Source of the DNA: Nocardia flavorosea
Lineage (GTDB): Bacteria; Actinomycetota; Actinomycetes; Mycobacteriales; Mycobacteriaceae
NCBI RefSeq assembly: GCF_015477805.1
Contig: NZ_JADLQL010000002.1
Span: 1,302,001 to 1,366,000, forward strand
Length of the DNA: 64,000 nucleotides
Reading direction: 5' to 3'
In this document: positions 63,561-64,000 of the stretch, one piece after another
Layout: every line of letters begins with the position of its first letter
Position numbering within the stretch: position 1 is the stretch's first letter
Notes under the pieces: model-generated
What the model saw: the letters and a program-made list of their open reading frames with translations, nothing else
Database searches by the model: none
Told to the model about the DNA's origin: nothing
Program-made: the position numbers and the translations under genes

Positions 63561-64000
63561 TCAGAGTCGAGTGCGCATCAGGACGACGTTGTACTGATTG
63601 TGGACGGTGGTGAGGAAGTACAGGTCGCTTCCGGTCTGATACGGGAAGATCGACGGCGCGTACGCGGTCGGCAGTTCCCGCGCGTCGATCAGCACCCGGG
63701 GCGGGCTCCACGGGCCCTGCGGGGCGGGCGCGGTACGCATCACCACCGAATTGAACGGGTCCGTGGTGAGCGAAACATACTGCCCCAGATAGTCGTTCCA
63801 CATCACCGACAATTCGCCGACCCCGTGCATGATCGGTTGCGCGGCATTCACGTCACCGTGTTTCCAGTGCCCGCCGTCCCAGTATTCGTAGGCGCCCAGA
63901 TTCTGTATATCCGCCTCGCGGACCCGGGATATGTAGGCGGCATTGTCGCGACCTGATGCCGTGCCGTAAACGTAAACATAGCCGCCGTCTTTCACGAACG
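63561..64000 (-). CDS. DUF4185 secreted protein, C-terminal part (cut by the window)
   Basis: At least 146 residues of the C-terminal end; the gene continues past the right edge. It parallels the gene at 55672-56763 almost block by block: FVKDGGYVYVYGTASGRDN, YISRVREADIQNLGAYEYWDG, LSVMWNDYLGQYVSLTTDPFNSVV, FPYQTGSDLYFLTTVHNQYNVVLMRTRL (each given as a shortened key block). The two are clearly paralogues. The N-terminus and any signal peptide lie outside. Confidence 0.85.
   Translation of the reverse strand, partial: FVKDGGYVYVYGTASGRDNAAYISRVREADIQNLGAYEYWDGGHWKHGDVNAAQPIMHGVGELSVMWNDYLGQYVSLTTDPFNSVVMRTAPAPQGPWSPPRVLIDARELPTAYAPSIFPYQTGSDLYFLTTVHNQYNVVLMRTRL

Overview
This window is high-GC actinobacterial chromosome. 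The content points to a mycolic-acid-containing member of the Mycobacteriales, most likely Nocardia. It carries an MmpL3-type trehalose monomycolate flippase, an AftD-type arabinofuranosyltransferase, a PorA-like DUF3068 protein and a DUF2613 small protein. It also carries a rifampicin monooxygenase that closely resembles the Nocardia farcinica Rox protein as I remember it. Gene order follows M. tuberculosis blocks Rv0204c-Rv0211, Rv0224c-Rv0228 and Rv0236c-Rv0244c (recalled from memory, not searched), with lineage-specific genes inserted between the conserved ones.

Layout. 1-9.2 kb holds mixed accessory and housekeeping genes: the 3' end of a PhoX-type phosphatase, a secreted GH25 muramidase, a cupin, an MFS exporter with a CRP-like site, an NmrA-like reductase, an EXLDI protein with palindromes at its start, YqgE, a PlsC acyltransferase, a GNAT enzyme, and a zinc alcohol dehydrogenase divergent from an F420-type nitroreductase across a pair of operators. 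9.2-17.2 kb holds AroQ, a penicillin-binding-protein homologue that has lost its catalytic residues, two small or medium membrane proteins, a membrane class III adenylate cyclase, an AI-2E family transporter and a DUF1707 protein. 17.2-28.4 kb is the conserved envelope and central-metabolism block: mmpL3, a NYN-domain gene and trmB in one minus-strand operon, then two overlapping dynamin-like genes (an altered GTPase and a pseudo-GTPase), then pckA. An AT-rich patch with a small secreted protein and a 13-bp inverted repeat separates them.

28.4-47.3 kb is a glycan-assembly region: an SAM methyltransferase, a GT4 glycosyltransferase, two polytopic membrane proteins (one flippase-like), aftD and its small partner, isochorismate synthase, a universal stress protein, lpqI/nagZ, a TetR regulator, an acyltransferase 3 and a DUF3068 protein. 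47.3-60.4 kb holds the fatty-acid genes htdX-fabG4, divergent fadA2, and fadE5, interrupted by a 6-phosphogluconate dehydrogenase, a VanW/YoaR-like envelope protein, a DUF4185 secreted protein and rox. 60.5-64 kb holds an SRPBCC remnant, an alpha/beta hydrolase, a methyltransferase, a divergent erythromycin-esterase-family protein and the end of a second DUF4185 gene.

Regulation can be read in several places. A TTACT-N4-AGTAA palindrome occurs at the TetR gene and between fabG4 and fadA2, with a half-site before fadE5, suggesting one small fatty-acid regulon. A 21-bp inverted repeat of the rifamycin-associated-element type lies upstream of rox. About fourteen genes have a TAnnnT-type -10 hexamer 5-8 nt before the start codon and no Shine-Dalgarno, suggesting leaderless transcripts. 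No tRNA, rRNA, CRISPR array, transposase or prophage gene was found.
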